64,000 nucleotides of DNA. Source: Streptomyces canus 299MFChir4.1 (GTDB taxonomy: Bacteria > Actinomycetota > Actinomycetes > Streptomycetales > Streptomycetaceae). Shown piece after piece: positions 41,356 to 48,647 of the stretch. Made by a program: the position numbers and the translations under genes. Where the stretch lies: contig NZ_KB911584.1 of the NCBI RefSeq assembly GCF_000383615.1, forward strand, positions 195,356-259,355, read 5' to 3'. Under the pieces are notes generated by a model. That model saw nothing but the letters and a program-made list of their open reading frames with translations, had not been told where the DNA came from and did not search any database. Position 1 is the stretch's first letter, and each line of letters starts with the position of its first letter.

Positions 41356-41732
41356 GATCGACCCTCCCGCAGGACGCGCAGCCCACGGGCGATCGCCCAC
41401 GCCGTCGCCCGCTCCGCCTTCGCAGGCGACAGGCCGGCCGGGATGCTCACCTGCACGCGGACGGTGCCGCCCTCGGCGACGACCGGGCCGTTCGGCCTGA
41501 GCTTCGCCTCGGCTTCGTCCAGCCGCGCCAGGAGAGCCTGCGCGTCCCGCGGGTTGGCTTCGTAGAGGGCTTTCACTGCGGCGAGTTCGGACGCGAACAC
41601 GGGGTTCCGCTTCCAGCCGGCCACGGTCGACGGACTCACCTCGGCGGCCTGAGCCGCAACCCGGTTGGACTGGCCTCCGGCCAGGTGCAGCAGCGCGGAA
41701 ACCTTGCGGCTCGCGGGGGTAGTGGCGCTCAT
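41352..41732 (-). CDS. HTH protein resembling small-terminase or phBC6A51-type DNA binders
   Basis: 126 aa from ATG 41732 (ATGA overlap). The N-terminal HTH VSALLHLAGGQSNRVAAQAAEVSPSTVAGWKRNPVF, with following helices, resembles the DNA-binding part of phage small terminase or phBC6A51 proteins. The C-terminal RVQVSIPAGLSPAKAERATA could form an oligomerising or ligand region. No large terminase is present, so a regulatory role is as likely. Confidence 0.55.
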   Translation of the reverse strand: MSATTPASRKVSALLHLAGGQSNRVAAQAAEVSPSTVAGWKRNPVFASELAAVKALYEANPRDAQALLARLDEAEAKLRPNGPVVAEGGTVRVQVSIPAGLSPAKAERATAWAIARGLRVLREGRS

Positions 41733-42052
41733 CTTGGGCTTCCCTTCGGTCGGGTGGCGGCCGGTCGTCCGTCGTAGGTGGGCATCCATGGCCGGCCGCG
41801 GGGGCAGGCTTTGGTGCCGCGTTGCGGGGGGAGCGGGCCGGGCTTGCAGCCGTGGCGCTGCGGGGTGGTGCAGTCCACGACGAACCAGAAGCGGCGCCAG
41901 GCGGTGCTGAGGCTCATGTCGAGGGCGGTGGCAGCCTGGCGGAAGGTGAGGCGGTCGCCGAGGACGAGCTGCATGACGGCCACGCCCTGGTCGACCTTGA
42001 TGGTGTAGTCGAGGCGCAGGTAGGGGGTTGGTCCTCCGCGTCGTGGGCTCAT
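41729..42052 (-). CDS. HTH-containing hypothetical protein
   Basis: 107 aa from ATG 42052 with GAAGGTG upstream. LVLGDRLTFRQAATALDMSLSTAWRRFWF is a clear helix-turn-helix. It is followed by a Cys/Pro-rich, basic tail (CTTPQRHGCKPGPLPPQRGT). Overlap with the next HTH gene suggests they act together. Confidence 0.6.
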   Translation of the reverse strand: MSPRRGGPTPYLRLDYTIKVDQGVAVMQLVLGDRLTFRQAATALDMSLSTAWRRFWFVVDCTTPQRHGCKPGPLPPQRGTKACPRGRPWMPTYDGRPAATRPKGSPR

Positions 42053-42204
42053 CCGTTTCACCTTCAACGTTGTTGTGGGGGGTTGTCGGGGCTTGCATGG
42101 GTCGGCTGTTTTCGGGGGCTTCCATGGGTCGCGGGAAGGACCGTGCATGGGGTCGGCGGGAAAGCGGGGCTTGCATGGGGTCCCGGATGCCTGTGGGAGC
42201 CGGG

Positions 42205-42579
42205 TCAGTGCCAGTTGAGGTGCTGGCCGGGTGCGTCGAAGGCGCGGATGCCGTCGGGTCGCATGCGGCCGGTCAGGTCGCGGTACAGGTCGTGGCTGGC
42301 CTCGCTGCGGTGTTCGTCGCAGACGACGATGCACAGCGGGTTGTCGTCCTCGCCTTTCGCCAGGCAGAGGCCGAGCGGCCCGTCGTCCTCGACAACCTTC
42401 TCGACGGCGAGGGTGGCGAGGGTCGCCGGCTCGGTGCAGCCGTCAGGCTCCTGGCAGGTGAGGCCCCTGATGAGCCCCGGGATCCGCTCGATGCGGGTCT
42501 GAAGGATGGCGTACTGGTGGTCCCGAACGTCGTCGGCGAGCGCGGTGAGCGGGCCTTGGATGAGCGTGCGATCGGTCAT
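42205..42579 (-). CDS. Hypothetical protein with Cys residues
   Basis: 124 aa from ATG 42579 with AAGGAACC upstream. A helical N-terminus (ALADDVRDHQYAILQTRIER) and CQEPDGCTEPATLATLAVEK, later CLAKGEDDNPLCIVVCDEHR, give four or five Cys that may bind zinc. Function is unknown. A perfect 20-bp palindrome lies just upstream. Confidence 0.55.
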   Translation of the reverse strand: MTDRTLIQGPLTALADDVRDHQYAILQTRIERIPGLIRGLTCQEPDGCTEPATLATLAVEKVVEDDGPLGLCLAKGEDDNPLCIVVCDEHRSEASHDLYRDLTGRMRPDGIRAFDAPGQHLNWH

Positions 42580-42606
42580 GGCTGGTTCCTTCGCTGTGAG
42601 CTGGGT

Positions 42607-42626
42607 CTTTACGGGATCCCGTAAAG
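42607..42626. promoter_or_regulatory. Perfect 20-bp palindrome
   Basis: CTTTACGGGATCCCGTAAAG is perfectly self-complementary. It lies between the terminator after the gene at 42680 and the ribosome site of the gene at 42579. It is probably an operator for an element regulator; no second copy was noticed. Confidence 0.6.
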
Positions 42627-42637
42627 TTCCGGGGCGC

Positions 42638-42666
42638 GGCCGGGCCCGATTCCCGCGGGCCCGGCC
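42638..42666 (-). terminator. Terminator after the gene at 42680
   Basis: GGCCGGGCCCG (42638-42648) and CGGGCCCGGCC (42656-42666) form a perfect 11-bp stem 14 bp after the stop codon. Confidence 0.65.
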
Positions 42667-42679
42667 GGTGTTGTGCGGG

Positions 42680-43078
42680 TCAGATGGTGCGGGCGATCTG
42701 CCGGAGCGCCGTGGACGCCAACAGGTAGTGGCGGCCTGAGAGCGGTTCGACCTTTCCGCCGTGACTGCCGGTGATGAGGACCGGGCCGTGGATGTGCAGC
42801 GTGGGCGGGTCGTCGGTGTGGCACTGCAGGAGCTGGGTCGCCAGTTCGTTGTGCGGCCGCTCGCCGAGCGCCTCCTCGTCGCACCAAAGGTCCCAGCCAC
42901 CAGGCAGGCCTACGTGTTCGACCAGGCTGCAGCGCAGGACGGCCGCCGCATACTCGGCGAAGTTCTCAGGGTTGGCGGGCAGGTTGAGCGGGATGATGTC
43001 CTGCTCCTCGGTGACGAGGATGACGTCGGGCTGGCCGGTCTCCATGGACTCGGCGAGCTGCTCGATGGTCGTGGTCAC
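42680..43078 (-). CDS. Hypothetical protein, possibly DUF3846-like
   Basis: 132 aa from ATG 43078. The N-terminal helix MTTTIEQLAESMETGQPDVI precedes an alpha/beta part with LVEHVGLPGGWDLWCDEEAL and IHGPVLITGSHGGKVEPLSG. The IHGPVLITG strand reminds me of DUF3846 proteins found in actinophages and mobile elements, but that match is weak. Confidence 0.5.
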   Translation of the reverse strand: MTTTIEQLAESMETGQPDVILVTEEQDIIPLNLPANPENFAEYAAAVLRCSLVEHVGLPGGWDLWCDEEALGERPHNELATQLLQCHTDDPPTLHIHGPVLITGSHGGKVEPLSGRHYLLASTALRQIARTI

Positions 43079-43096
43079 TGGTTCTCCTTGGTGACG

Positions 43097-43435
43097 TCAG
43101 CTGTGCGCGGGCTCGATGGGTGCGGGCGGGAAGGTGAGAACGACGCGGACCGCGGCCCCGTTGAACTCGCCGTCGGCGGCCATGCCGATCCACTCGTCGT
43201 CGGCGTCCGTGCTGCCGGTCACGGTCAGCTCGGTGCCGAGCAGCAGGGCGATGTCGCCGGCGAGGGCATCACGCATGTCGGCGCGGCCCACGGTCCACGG
43301 GATTGCCACCAAGACGGCGTCCGGGGTGACGGTCATCTGCGGGTGCACGCCGTACAGGTCGCGGAGTGCGGCGAGCGACTGGGTGAGGCGAGCCGCCCGG
43401 GTGAAAGCCAGGCGGGCGGTCTTTGCGGTGGTCAT
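43097..43435 (-). CDS. Hypothetical AICE protein
   Basis: 112 aa from ATG 43435. AARLTQSLAALRDLYGVHPQ is a helix, and VTPDAVLVAIPWTVGRADMR with ELTVTGSTDADDEWIGMAAD are strands, giving a small alpha/beta protein. It lies 11 bp from its upstream neighbour in the same operon. Function is unknown. Confidence 0.55.
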   Translation of the reverse strand: MTTAKTARLAFTRAARLTQSLAALRDLYGVHPQMTVTPDAVLVAIPWTVGRADMRDALAGDIALLLGTELTVTGSTDADDEWIGMAADGEFNGAAVRVVLTFPPAPIEPAHS

Positions 43436-43446
43436 TGCGGGCTCCT

Positions 43447-43815
43447 TCAGGCGGTGCGCGGGACGATGACGTCCCCGTCGGTGGGCAGGTCGCGGGTGAT
43501 GGCGGCGAGTTCGGTTCGCTCGATGTCGGTCATCAGCGGCATGACGTCGCCGAACGTCGCCCCGGCGGGCAGCGTCGCGAAGTAGGGCGCGGTGAGTTCC
43601 CGGATGCGGGTCAGGCCGGCGATGTGCTCGCGTTCCTCGTCGAGGAGTCGGGCGGTGATGTCTGCGGCGGCCCGCAGTTCGGCGCGGGTCGCGGTGGCGG
43701 CGAGGGCCAGCTCGACGGCGGCGAGTGCGCGGGTGGCTCGTTCGACGAGCAGGACGACGACATCCGTGCGGATGCGGGTGAGCGGTCGGTGGGACTGGGG
43801 CAGGTCTTCGGTCAC
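43447..43815 (-). CDS. Helical hypothetical AICE protein
   Basis: 122 aa from GTG 43815 with AGGAGA upstream. Mostly helical (VVVLLVERATRALAAVELAL; ADITARLLDEEREHIAGLTR). It is the first gene downstream of the iteron/palindrome region and may be controlled by it. No family is recognised. Confidence 0.55.
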   Translation of the reverse strand: MTEDLPQSHRPLTRIRTDVVVLLVERATRALAAVELALAATATRAELRAAADITARLLDEEREHIAGLTRIRELTAPYFATLPAGATFGDVMPLMTDIERTELAAITRDLPTDGDVIVPRTA

Positions 43816-43951
43816 TGGGTCTCCTGTCGTTTGCGGCTCCTGCGGTGGGAGTCGCAGTTCCATCCGTCGTGCGGACGGAAGCCTGGTTGGGCATGGAGCG
43901 GCGGGGTGGGTCTAAGGGACGTGCAGGGATAGGTGAGGTGGGGGGTGCGCT

Positions 43952-43988
43952 CACGTTCCACCCCTCTTTAGAGGGGGGTGGAAACGTG
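43952..43988. promoter_or_regulatory. Large palindrome at one end of the iteron cluster
   Basis: CACGTTCCACCCCTC and GAGGGGGGTGGAAACGTG form an imperfect 37-bp inverted repeat around TTTA, with small bulges. The right arm runs into the first GTGAAGC iteron. It may melt or form a cruciform as part of an origin. Confidence 0.6.
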
Positions 43989-44133
43989 AAGCTGGGAGCG
44001 TGAAGCGCGTGAATGAAGGCGTGAAGCTGTGAACTGCGGAAACGTTCTGAGCGTGAAGCGCGTGTGAGGTGCGTGAGGCTTCACGCCGAAATGGCCGCGT
44101 GAAGCAGTTCGTGAAGCTGCCCGCCCGCTTCAC
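43986..44133. repeat. GTGAAGC iteron cluster (candidate replication origin)
   Basis: GTGAAGC occurs at 43986, 44000, 44021, 44053, 44099 and 44111, with variants at 44009 and 44073 and inverted GCTTCAC at 44078 and 44127. Distances of 9-32 bp include several near 10-12 and 20-21. The cluster lies between the RepA-like ATPase gene and the small-gene operon, and its last copies touch the end of the ATPase gene. Confidence 0.65.
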
Positions 44134-45188
44134 GACGCCTGCCGCAACTGGAGGTAGTAGGTCGCCGGACTGGTCTTCGACGGGCCGTCGTGCCGGATCA
44201 GGTGACCCGCTTCCCGGAGGGTCTCCAGCTTCCGGCGGGCCTTCTCAACCTGTGCTGCGCTCGGCTTGTTCGTGTCGAACAGGGACTCGGCTGCGCGCCG
44301 TGCCGTGAGCCCATCGGGGCCTCCGCCGCGAACGAGGTCGAACAGGTCGGTCGTGTGCTGCACGGTCGAGATGCCGGTCAGGTGGTCGTGTACGACACGG
44401 AACGGGCCGACCTCGTTCATGGGCTGCTTCAGGTGGCGAAGGGAGACGACGGGATCGCCGGGTTCGCCGTAGAGGGAGACGATCGAGCCGCTTCCGGATG
44501 TGATCCACACGGAGCCGTACACGTCGGCGATGGTGTTCGGCTCGCCGCCGTTGGTTCCAGCCTTTCGGTTGTGGTGCAGCTCTAGAACTTGGACACCAGC
44601 CGCTAGGGCGCGTTGCCGTGCCCGGTTCCAGCCTGCTCCGACGGGATCCTCAGACAGGCCGATCGCTGCGTCTTTGAGGCTGTCGACGATGACGGTGTCG
44701 GCTTTGGCGCGCTCGCACATGGCGGCGAGGATGTCCGTGCGCTTGGCCAGGTCGAACGGGGGCGGCCCCTTCCAGACCACGAGGTTCTCGTCGAGGACTT
44801 CCCGGCTGTCCTTGGCGAACAGTCGGTTGGCGGCGCGTTGGGCCTGCGCGGGCCTGTCCATGGCCAGGTAAAGGACGCGGTTCCCCTTCGCTACGGGGAA
44901 GCCAAGGACATCGCTTTGAAGGCCGAGCCGTGCGCGAACGAGCTGGAAGGCGACGGTCGTCTTACCGACGCCCTGCGGCGCGGCGATGATCAGTGATTCC
45001 CCCTCAGCCCAGAGGACTTCACCACCTGCTCCCCAGATGGCGGGCGGGGTGTCGGGGACGTCGAGGACGAACGAGCCGCCGGACATGAACGACTGAGGCA
45101 GTTCATCGCTTTCGTCGTTGGCCTCAGCCTCGGCGTGGGCGTCACTCTCCGCCTTGACGTCGTCCGCCCATTGAGGGTTGTTGTTCAT
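44130..45188 (-). CDS. RepA-like P-loop ATPase/helicase
   Basis: 352 aa from ATG 45188, overlapping the primase stop (ATGA). This is a RecA/RepA-type AAA domain: Walker A APQGVGKTT at residues 70-78, Walker B DTVIVDSLKDA near 190, and the sensor region VQVLELHHNRKAG. The C-terminal 80 residues form a winged-helix-like tail (AQVEKARRKLETLREAGHLI). RepA hexamers unwind DNA at plasmid origins; together with the primase before it and the iterons after it, this forms a replication module. Confidence 0.85.
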   Translation of the reverse strand: MNNNPQWADDVKAESDAHAEAEANDESDELPQSFMSGGSFVLDVPDTPPAIWGAGGEVLWAEGESLIIAAPQGVGKTTVAFQLVRARLGLQSDVLGFPVAKGNRVLYLAMDRPAQAQRAANRLFAKDSREVLDENLVVWKGPPPFDLAKRTDILAAMCERAKADTVIVDSLKDAAIGLSEDPVGAGWNRARQRALAAGVQVLELHHNRKAGTNGGEPNTIADVYGSVWITSGSGSIVSLYGEPGDPVVSLRHLKQPMNEVGPFRVVHDHLTGISTVQHTTDLFDLVRGGGPDGLTARRAAESLFDTNKPSAAQVEKARRKLETLREAGHLIRHDGPSKTSPATYYLQLRQAS

Positions 45189-46039
45189 GCGGTCGCCGCC
45201 GTATCTCCCGGGTACGGGAGAGGCGTCCACACCTTGAGGAACTCGGCGTCGGTGTGTCCGGCTGCGAAGTGGTCGGCAGCGTCTTTGCCGGTGGCGGCCT
45301 GGACTACATACACAGAGCGGGCCACGTTGCGGAGGGTCTCAACGACGTGCTCAGCGTGCCGACGGCCGGGGATGTCTCGGTCGGCGACGATGGTGATGTC
45401 TGCGCCGCGGAGGAACTGGGCGTGTTCGTCGGTCCACTTGCCGGCACCGGCCGCGTTGCATGTCGCCTGTAGCCCGTGGTCGACGAGGGCGTGCACGTCC
45501 TTCTCGCCTTCGGCGATCCAGATGACACGGTCCGCAGCGATGGCCTTGAGGATGTCGGGGAGGCGGTAGGGGACCACGCGGACGAGTCGGTTCCCCTCTT
45601 TGTCGTTGAGGCTCCAGCGGCGCCCTGACTTGGTCCCGTTGTCGGGCCGCCATTGGGCGAAGCACTTGTGATCGCACCTTGTGACGCCGTGGACGATGCC
45701 GCCCCTCTCGTCGCGGTACAGGTACTGGGCGACCCGCTTGTGTCCGCGTTCCCGGCAGGGGATCCAGGTGTCGTCGGCTGGTCGGTCCTGCTGCCGTTCG
45801 AGCGGCTCGTCGTACAGGTCGGACTCGGTCCAACCGATCGCGGCGAGGAACTCCCGGTTGCCCTGGCACTTGTGGCAGAAGATCACCACGCCGCCGTTGT
45901 TGCCTCGCCGGATCGCAACAGTGTCGGGAGAGTCGCCGTCGTGGCAGATGCCCTGTGCCCGCAGCGCTCCGCCCTGGTAACGGGTCGGGACGCCACGGTC
46001 GCGGAGGACGTCCGCGAGGCGATTGAAGGCGATACTCAC
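45185..46039 (-). CDS. TOPRIM-domain DNA primase
   Basis: 284 aa from GTG 46039 (GTGA overlap). The N-terminal zinc-binding part has CHDG and CHKC (residues about 33-57). The TOPRIM core has the catalytic Glu in VIWIAEGEKDVHAL and the metal-binding DxD in DITIVADRDIPG. This is the arrangement of small plasmid and phage primases. Coupled translation with the RepA-like ATPase indicates a primase-helicase pair for element replication. Confidence 0.85.
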   Translation of the reverse strand: MSIAFNRLADVLRDRGVPTRYQGGALRAQGICHDGDSPDTVAIRRGNNGGVVIFCHKCQGNREFLAAIGWTESDLYDEPLERQQDRPADDTWIPCRERGHKRVAQYLYRDERGGIVHGVTRCDHKCFAQWRPDNGTKSGRRWSLNDKEGNRLVRVVPYRLPDILKAIAADRVIWIAEGEKDVHALVDHGLQATCNAAGAGKWTDEHAQFLRGADITIVADRDIPGRRHAEHVVETLRNVARSVYVVQAATGKDAADHFAAGHTDAEFLKVWTPLPYPGDTAATA

Positions 46040-46509
46040 TCTTCGTTCTCCGTGCTGTTGAGGACGGCGATGACGCCGTCCGCGAGGTAGTTGACGGTTG
46101 TGCACCAGCGGCGCGCACAGGCCCGTACTGCGCGCGGGTTGGGCTGTTCGGCGAGGTGTGCCCGGAGGCTGTCGGTGACGAGTTCGCGGCGGGCGCGTTC
46201 CCGCATCCACTGCTCGCTCAGCTGCTCCCGGGGCCCGCTGTGCATGGCGTCGGGCATGTCGGGCTGTTCGCCCGGTAGTCGCATCGCGGGCCGCACTACA
46301 CTCGGGGTTGAGGAAGTCGGCGCCTTCGCGGGTGCTGCGTTGGGGTCTGGAGCTTGGGCGAGCTCCGGGCCCCTCTCTCGTGTCGCCATGTTCTTGGTCC
46401 GTTCGCGAGACGGAGACCGGTGCGGGTTGTGGTGCTTCCCCCTCTTGGTGAGGGCGGCCTCGCGATATGGGTCTTGGTGCCGCGCCCGGGTGGACGCGGC
46501 CGGGGTCAC
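46036..46509 (-). CDS. Hypothetical protein of the replication operon
   Basis: 157 aa from GTG 46509, which overlaps the upstream stop (GTGA) and has CAGGAG upstream. ATG 46389 would give 117 aa. The N-terminal 40 residues are basic (ARHQDPYREAALTKRGKHHN), and the C-terminal part is helical (EQWMRERARRELVTDSLRAH; RRWCTTVNYLADGVIAVLNS). It may assist the primase. No family is recognised. Confidence 0.55.
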   Translation of the reverse strand: MTPAASTRARHQDPYREAALTKRGKHHNPHRSPSRERTKNMATRERGPELAQAPDPNAAPAKAPTSSTPSVVRPAMRLPGEQPDMPDAMHSGPREQLSEQWMRERARRELVTDSLRAHLAEQPNPRAVRACARRWCTTVNYLADGVIAVLNSTENEE

Positions 46510-47183
46510 GGCTGCCGCTCCTGCTGCTTGTTCAGGACGGTCTCGATCTCGTCGAGGTTGAGACCGGCACGCCCAAACCAGCTGCCAGCCACGGCCCTCA
46601 TCTCGAACGTGGCGTCGACGAGCAGGTAGGGACCGGTCGAGCGCGGGGAGACCTGGCCGCGCATCCGCTTCAACTTCAGCCCGCGAGTCTTGGCGATCTT
46701 CCTGAGTCGATCTGCGCGCCGCTTCTCGTCGCGGCTGACCGTCGGATCGTGCAGGCAGCTGACGGGGATGATCTCGGTGCGCTGTTTGGGCATCTCTACC
46801 GGGTTGGCGATCTCGATCGGGAAGTCGTCGATGTCCGCGGCGGGCAGGATCGGCATGTCGGCGGAGTCGGCGGCCCAGATCTTTCCGACGATGAAGTAGC
46901 CGGCGGCCGGGGTGGGGATGATGCCGAGCGATGCCGCCTGCTCCGTGGTCAGGGTGACCATGACGCTCGGGTGCCAGTCGACCGGACCGCAGGTGATTTT
47001 GGCGGCGGGGTGTCCGTTGAGGGTGTGGCCGGTCTCGGTGACGGTGACGCGCTTGCCGAGCAGGTCCATGTAGGGGAAGAGCATGTCCGGCCGGTCGAGC
47101 GGGCATCCCTGGTCGGTGCAGGCGGGATCGTGCGGGGGCTCGGTGATGGTGTACGTCTGGCCAGGTTGTGGCACTGTGGTCAT
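46506..47183 (-). CDS. Hypothetical protein, first gene of the replication operon
   Basis: 225 aa from ATG 47183 with AAAGGAACG upstream. The N-terminal segment has CTDQGCPLD with paired Cys. The central beta-rich part includes KRVTVTETGHTLNGHPAAKI and CGPVDWHPSVMVTLTTEQAA. The C-terminal helix-rich part is LDEIETVLNKQQERQP. No known domain is evident. Confidence 0.55.
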   Translation of the reverse strand: MTTVPQPGQTYTITEPPHDPACTDQGCPLDRPDMLFPYMDLLGKRVTVTETGHTLNGHPAAKITCGPVDWHPSVMVTLTTEQAASLGIIPTPAAGYFIVGKIWAADSADMPILPAADIDDFPIEIANPVEMPKQRTEIIPVSCLHDPTVSRDEKRRADRLRKIAKTRGLKLKRMRGQVSPRSTGPYLLVDATFEMRAVAGSWFGRAGLNLDEIETVLNKQQERQP

Positions 47184-47317
47184 TGGCGTCGTTCCTTTCT
47201 GTGATGTGGCCCCGGGTCTGCTGGCGAGCGGATTGCCCGGGGTTTCGTCATGCCTGGGGTTTCGGTGCCTGGCCCCTGTCGGCCGGCGTTGACGCGCCGT
47301 CCTGATGGGGGCCGCTT

Positions 47318-47653
47318 CTATGCGCCCCGCAGCTGGTGCACGACCCCGGAAACTGTGGGGGTGCAACCGCATTGAGACTGCGATTGATGCGCTGTGACCT
47401 GCGCGGACACGTCGTGTTGGCACTGTGATGGCACTGCCGGGTATGCCTCGGCGGAGCCGTACAGAAGCGTGATCAGGTCCCCGGTGGGGATCTTGATGCG
47501 CCGACCGAGGCGCAGGACGCGCGTCATCGTCCACTCGTCGCGGCGAATCGCGTCGTAGATCGTGTCCTTGTCGACCTCGAAGATCGATGCGGTCGTGGGG
47601 ACGTCAGTGGTCGGGCCGAGGGCCTCGATCTGTGCGCGCGTCCAGTCGCTCAT
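47318..47653 (-). CDS. Excisionase-like HTH protein
   Basis: 111 aa from ATG 47653 (ATGA overlap with the gene before it). TTASIFEVDKDTIYDAIRRD and VLRLGRRIKIPTGDLITLLY form a helix-turn-helix with a wing, as in HTH_17 excisionases. The tail is Gln/Ser/Cys-rich. It is encoded beside a shorter Xis-like gene; either may direct excision. The arm-site-like pair at 47416 lies inside its coding sequence. Confidence 0.75.
   Translation of the reverse strand: MSDWTRAQIEALGPTTDVPTTASIFEVDKDTIYDAIRRDEWTMTRVLRLGRRIKIPTGDLITLLYGSAEAYPAVPSQCQHDVSAQVTAHQSQSQCGCTPTVSGVVHQLRGA
47416..47437. repeat. GTGCCATC repeat pair in the excisionase-like gene
   Basis: On the minus strand GTGCCATCACA is followed by GTGCCAACACG, the same 11-bp period as the end-proximal pairs. 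It lies in coding sequence, so it could be coincidence or an additional recombination site. Confidence 0.4.
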
Positions 47654-47841
47654 CAGGCCGACACCTGCCGTTCGCCTTCACGCCGGTACGCCATGACCTC
47701 GTCCGCGTCGTAGCGGACTAGGCGAGGGCCGTGCTTCTGCGGCTTTGGCCCGTACCCGGCCCGACCCCAGCGCTCAAGCGTGCGGACGCTGATTTCGAGC
47801 AGCTCAGCCGTCTGCAGCTTGGTCAACTTGTGTGCTGTCAC
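47653..47841 (-). CDS. Excisionase (Xis)-like, MerR/HTH_17 family
   Basis: 62 aa from ATG 47841. LTKLQTAELLEISVRTLERWGRAGYGPKPQK, followed by RLVRYDADEVMAYRREGE, is a compact winged HTH of the excisionase family. Size and location (divergent from the XRE-integrase pair) fit Xis of AICEs. Confidence 0.85.
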   Translation of the reverse strand: MTAHKLTKLQTAELLEISVRTLERWGRAGYGPKPQKHGPRLVRYDADEVMAYRREGERQVSA

Positions 47842-47899
47842 AGTCGATTTACCTCCTTCAATCGAGCGTCACGGTCGGTTGATAGGGCTGAGTATCCAT

Positions 47900-47940
47900 G
47901 TCGCGCCGTGGGTGGTCAAGTCGCTTCGTGTCGCGATAAT
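47900..47940 (+). promoter_or_regulatory. Promoter and GTCGCG repeats before the XRE-integrase operon
   Basis: GTCGCG at 47900 and 47930 and GTCGCT at 47920 are spaced 20 and 10 bp, on one helix face. A -10 GATAAT (47935-47940) ends eight bases before the ATG at 47949, so the mRNA is nearly leaderless. The repeats are likely XRE operators. Confidence 0.5.
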
Positions 47941-47948
47941 GTGCCGTC

Positions 47949-48647
47949 ATGGCACTTAGCTCGAATGAGTGGGCGGCCGAGATCGCCAAAAGGGTTGGCC
48001 GGAGAGTCGCGCACTACAGGGCACAGACGCCCGGAGAGAAGGAGAAGCCGGGCATCACTGCTCAAGCATTGGCTGACCGATGCACCAGCCTGGGAATGCC
48101 GATGGACCGCACGGTCATCGCGAAGCTGGAGAAGGGGACGCGGCAGACCATCACGGTCGGCGAAGTGATCGTGCTCGCGCGCGCCCTACGGGTTCCGCCC
48201 GTCGACCTTCTGTTTGACCTCGGCGGCCAGGAGGCAATCGAGGTACTCCCTGGTGTCTCCACGGACAGCTGGGATGCGCTCAAGTGGTTCACAGGGGAGG
48301 CCGACAGGCTCCCTGCCGATAGCGAGGCATCCCAGGACGCCAAGACAGTCCAGTGGTACCGCCAGCATGACCAGCTGCTCGCTGACTGGTGGACCAGGCG
48401 CAAGGACTTGGAGATCAGTCTCGGGACCGAAGGCCGTGTCTGGCTGGACGACTTTCAGGCAGGTACGGCGCCCAGCGAGGACATCACCCGCCGGATGATC
48501 GAGCTCAAGGCGGACGCGTTGCGGGGCGCAGGAAACGCGATCTCTCTCCTGCGCCAGCAGATGCTTTCCGCCGGCCTGACCCCGCCCAGTCTGGGTGCCG
48601 CAGCGCAGTACATCGAGCCAGATCAAACGAAGGGGGAGACCACTTGA
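47949..48647 (+). CDS. XRE-family regulator coupled to the integrase
   Basis: 232 aa from ATG 47949. The XRE HTH is near residues 15-85 (RVGRRVAHYRAQTPGEKEKPGITAQALADRC; DRTVIAKLEKGTRQTITVGEVIVLARAL), with a large C-terminal helical domain of unknown function. Its TGA stop overlaps the TTG start of the integrase. It probably controls integrase expression. Confidence 0.85.
   Translation: MALSSNEWAAEIAKRVGRRVAHYRAQTPGEKEKPGITAQALADRCTSLGMPMDRTVIAKLEKGTRQTITVGEVIVLARALRVPPVDLLFDLGGQEAIEVLPGVSTDSWDALKWFTGEADRLPADSEASQDAKTVQWYRQHDQLLADWWTRRKDLEISLGTEGRVWLDDFQAGTAPSEDITRRMIELKADALRGAGNAISLLRQQMLSAGLTPPSLGAAAQYIEPDQTKGETT

Noticed and set aside
41352..41732. Phage small terminase
   Set aside because: The HTH is compatible, but without a large terminase or packaging genes the assignment is not supported beyond a DNA-binding protein.
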